A DNA stretch of 5,503 nucleotides from Clostridia bacterium (GTDB lineage Bacteria; Bacillota; Clostridia; Oscillospirales; QAMX01): positions 1 through 5,503 of the forward strand of contig JAKSPX010000119.1 in the NCBI GenBank assembly GCA_024404415.1, in the 5' to 3' direction. The notes under the pieces are model-generated. The model was not told the origin of the DNA. It did not search any database and was given only the letters and a program-made list of their open reading frames with translations. Within the stretch, counting starts at the first letter, position 1. Each line of letters begins with the position of its first letter. Positions 4,613 to 5,503 of this stretch are shown one piece after another. The translations under genes were made by a program, and so were the position numbers.

Positions 4613-5503
4613 ATGGAAAAATACCTGATCGGCCTCGATCTCGGCACCTCGGCCTGCAAAGGGAGCCTGCTCTCCGAAAGCGGCGCGTGGGTCGCCGAGG
4701 CCAAGGAAGCGACCGTTTATACTTATGGCGGCAACGGCGAAGTCACCTTTGACGCCGACGACTTTTATGGGATCGTTGCGCGCGTCATCAGAAAGCTGGT
4801 CTCCTCCCTTCCCGAAGGCGGCGAGATCGTCGGCATCGGCATGGCCTCCGCCAGCGGCAACACGCTTTTGGTCGATGACGCCGGGAAGCCCCTCACCCCG
4901 GTCTTCTCGTGGCTCGACAAACGTGACGCGGGTGAAATGGAAGAAGTTTTCGGCACTCCCGATGAAAATGCTATCTACCGCACCTGCGGCTGGCCGTATA
5001 TCCCCTCTTTCCCTCTCGCCCACCTTGCGTGGCTCAAGGTGCATCAGCCGGAGCTTCTTAAAAACGCTTCCGGCATCCGCATGTCCACCGACTACCTCCT
5101 TTTCCGCCTGACCGGGTGCTGGGGCATGGACCCCTCCACTGCGACGACCTTCTATCTGCGCGATCAGGTCTCGGGAAAGTGGAATCACGCCCTTCTCGAC
5201 CCCCTCGGCATCCGCGAGGAACACCCCCCGCCGGTTTACCCGACCGGGACATCATTGGGTCGCGTGCCCGCAACGGCTTCCGAAGAGACCGGTCGTCCCG
5301 AACGCTGCGCCGCCCTGCTCGGCGCCTTCGACCATCACCTCGCCGCCCTCGGCGCGGGCGTGACCAAAGAAGGCCAGCTTCTCCTCTCCTGCGGTACGTC
5401 GTGGGTCTGCTTCCTTCCTCTTAATGACCGAGAAAAGGTATTGGAGCACAACCTCCTCTGCGACCCCTTCCTCTCCTCCGCAAGCGGCCCGTGGGCGGGT
5501 ATG
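4613..5503 (+). CDS. FGGY-family carbohydrate kinase, xylulokinase/YgcE-like (3' end outside window)
   Basis: Translating from the ATG at 4613 gives 297 uninterrupted codons to the window end, about 60 percent of a usual 480-520-residue kinase. It shows the phosphate loop GLDLGTSACKG at 7-17, the sugar-domain motif SWLDKRD at 99-105, MSTDYLLFRLTG at 157-168, the catalytic-Asp segment GAFDHHLAALGAG at 237-249 (Asp240), and the ATP-domain SCGTSWV at 259-265. The DHH form in place of the GGDNA of classical xylulokinases points to the YgcE-like side of the family, so xylulose is not assured and the substrate is open. A modest AAGAAGGT ribosome site at 4598-4605 lies 7 bases before the start. It diverges from the GH4 gene and likely phosphorylates a sugar released by it or by a neighbour. 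Unlike the kinase at 1304, no lesion is seen, but the last third is not visible. Confidence 0.88.
   Translation, partial: MEKYLIGLDLGTSACKGSLLSESGAWVAEAKEATVYTYGGNGEVTFDADDFYGIVARVIRKLVSSLPEGGEIVGIGMASASGNTLLVDDAGKPLTPVFSWLDKRDAGEMEEVFGTPDENAIYRTCGWPYIPSFPLAHLAWLKVHQPELLKNASGIRMSTDYLLFRLTGCWGMDPSTATTFYLRDQVSGKWNHALLDPLGIREEHPPPVYPTGTSLGRVPATASEETGRPERCAALLGAFDHHLAALGAGVTKEGQLLLSCGTSWVCFLPLNDREKVLEHNLLCDPFLSSASGPWAGM

Noticed and set aside
4589..5224. 211-codon minus-strand open frame opposite the second kinase
   Set aside because: No family motifs, and the plus strand carries a continuous FGGY kinase with all expected N-terminal motifs.

Overview
The window looks like part of a carbohydrate-use region from a GC-rich member of the Bacillota, most likely a gut Clostridia (Oscillospirales-like). 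This is an inference from consensus TTGACA/TATAAT-type promoters, good Shine-Dalgarno sites, AT-rich intergenic gaps between GC-rich genes with G/C-biased third codon positions, and the gene content. There are no RNA genes, CRISPR arrays, transposases or phage genes. Codon use looks even across the window, with no obvious sign of recent transfer.

Layout: (1) Bases 1-193 are an AT-rich regulatory gap. It holds a strong rightward promoter with a perfect 12-bp palindrome inside its spacer. It also holds a probable leftward promoter for a gene whose first codons may lie at the left edge. (2) 194-2621, + strand, is a two-gene operon: a cytoplasmic sialidase-like (BNR/Asp-box) beta-propeller protein, then an FGGY carbohydrate kinase. 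The kinase is broken by a frameshift and apparent small deletion exactly at the catalytic/ATP-binding segment (about 2015-2020). (3) 2622-2717 is a convergent gap holding a long hairpin that can terminate transcription both ways. (4) 2718-4463, - strand, holds a GH4 glycosidase of the MelA alpha-galactosidase type (4463 to 3141) followed by a short inorganic pyrophosphatase (3083 to 2718). A classical hairpin terminator separates them. (5) 4464-4612 is a divergent promoter region with two back-to-back TTGACA boxes. (6) 4613-5503, + strand, is the N-terminal 297 codons of a second, apparently intact FGGY kinase of the xylulokinase/YgcE-like type, cut by the window end.

How they fit: each block pairs a cytoplasmic glycoside-acting protein with a sugar kinase (propeller + kinase 1; GH4 + kinase 2). 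This suggests intracellular release of sugars from imported oligosaccharides followed by phosphorylation. No transporter or regulator is fully visible. The two rightward promoters share TTGACAAAGCCCC, and also GCCATA at the expected transcription start, so the two blocks may be co-regulated. I see no wholly new system. The most notable observations are the kinase lesion with its microhomology signature, the shared promoter design, and the terminator placed directly in front of the pyrophosphatase ribosome site.
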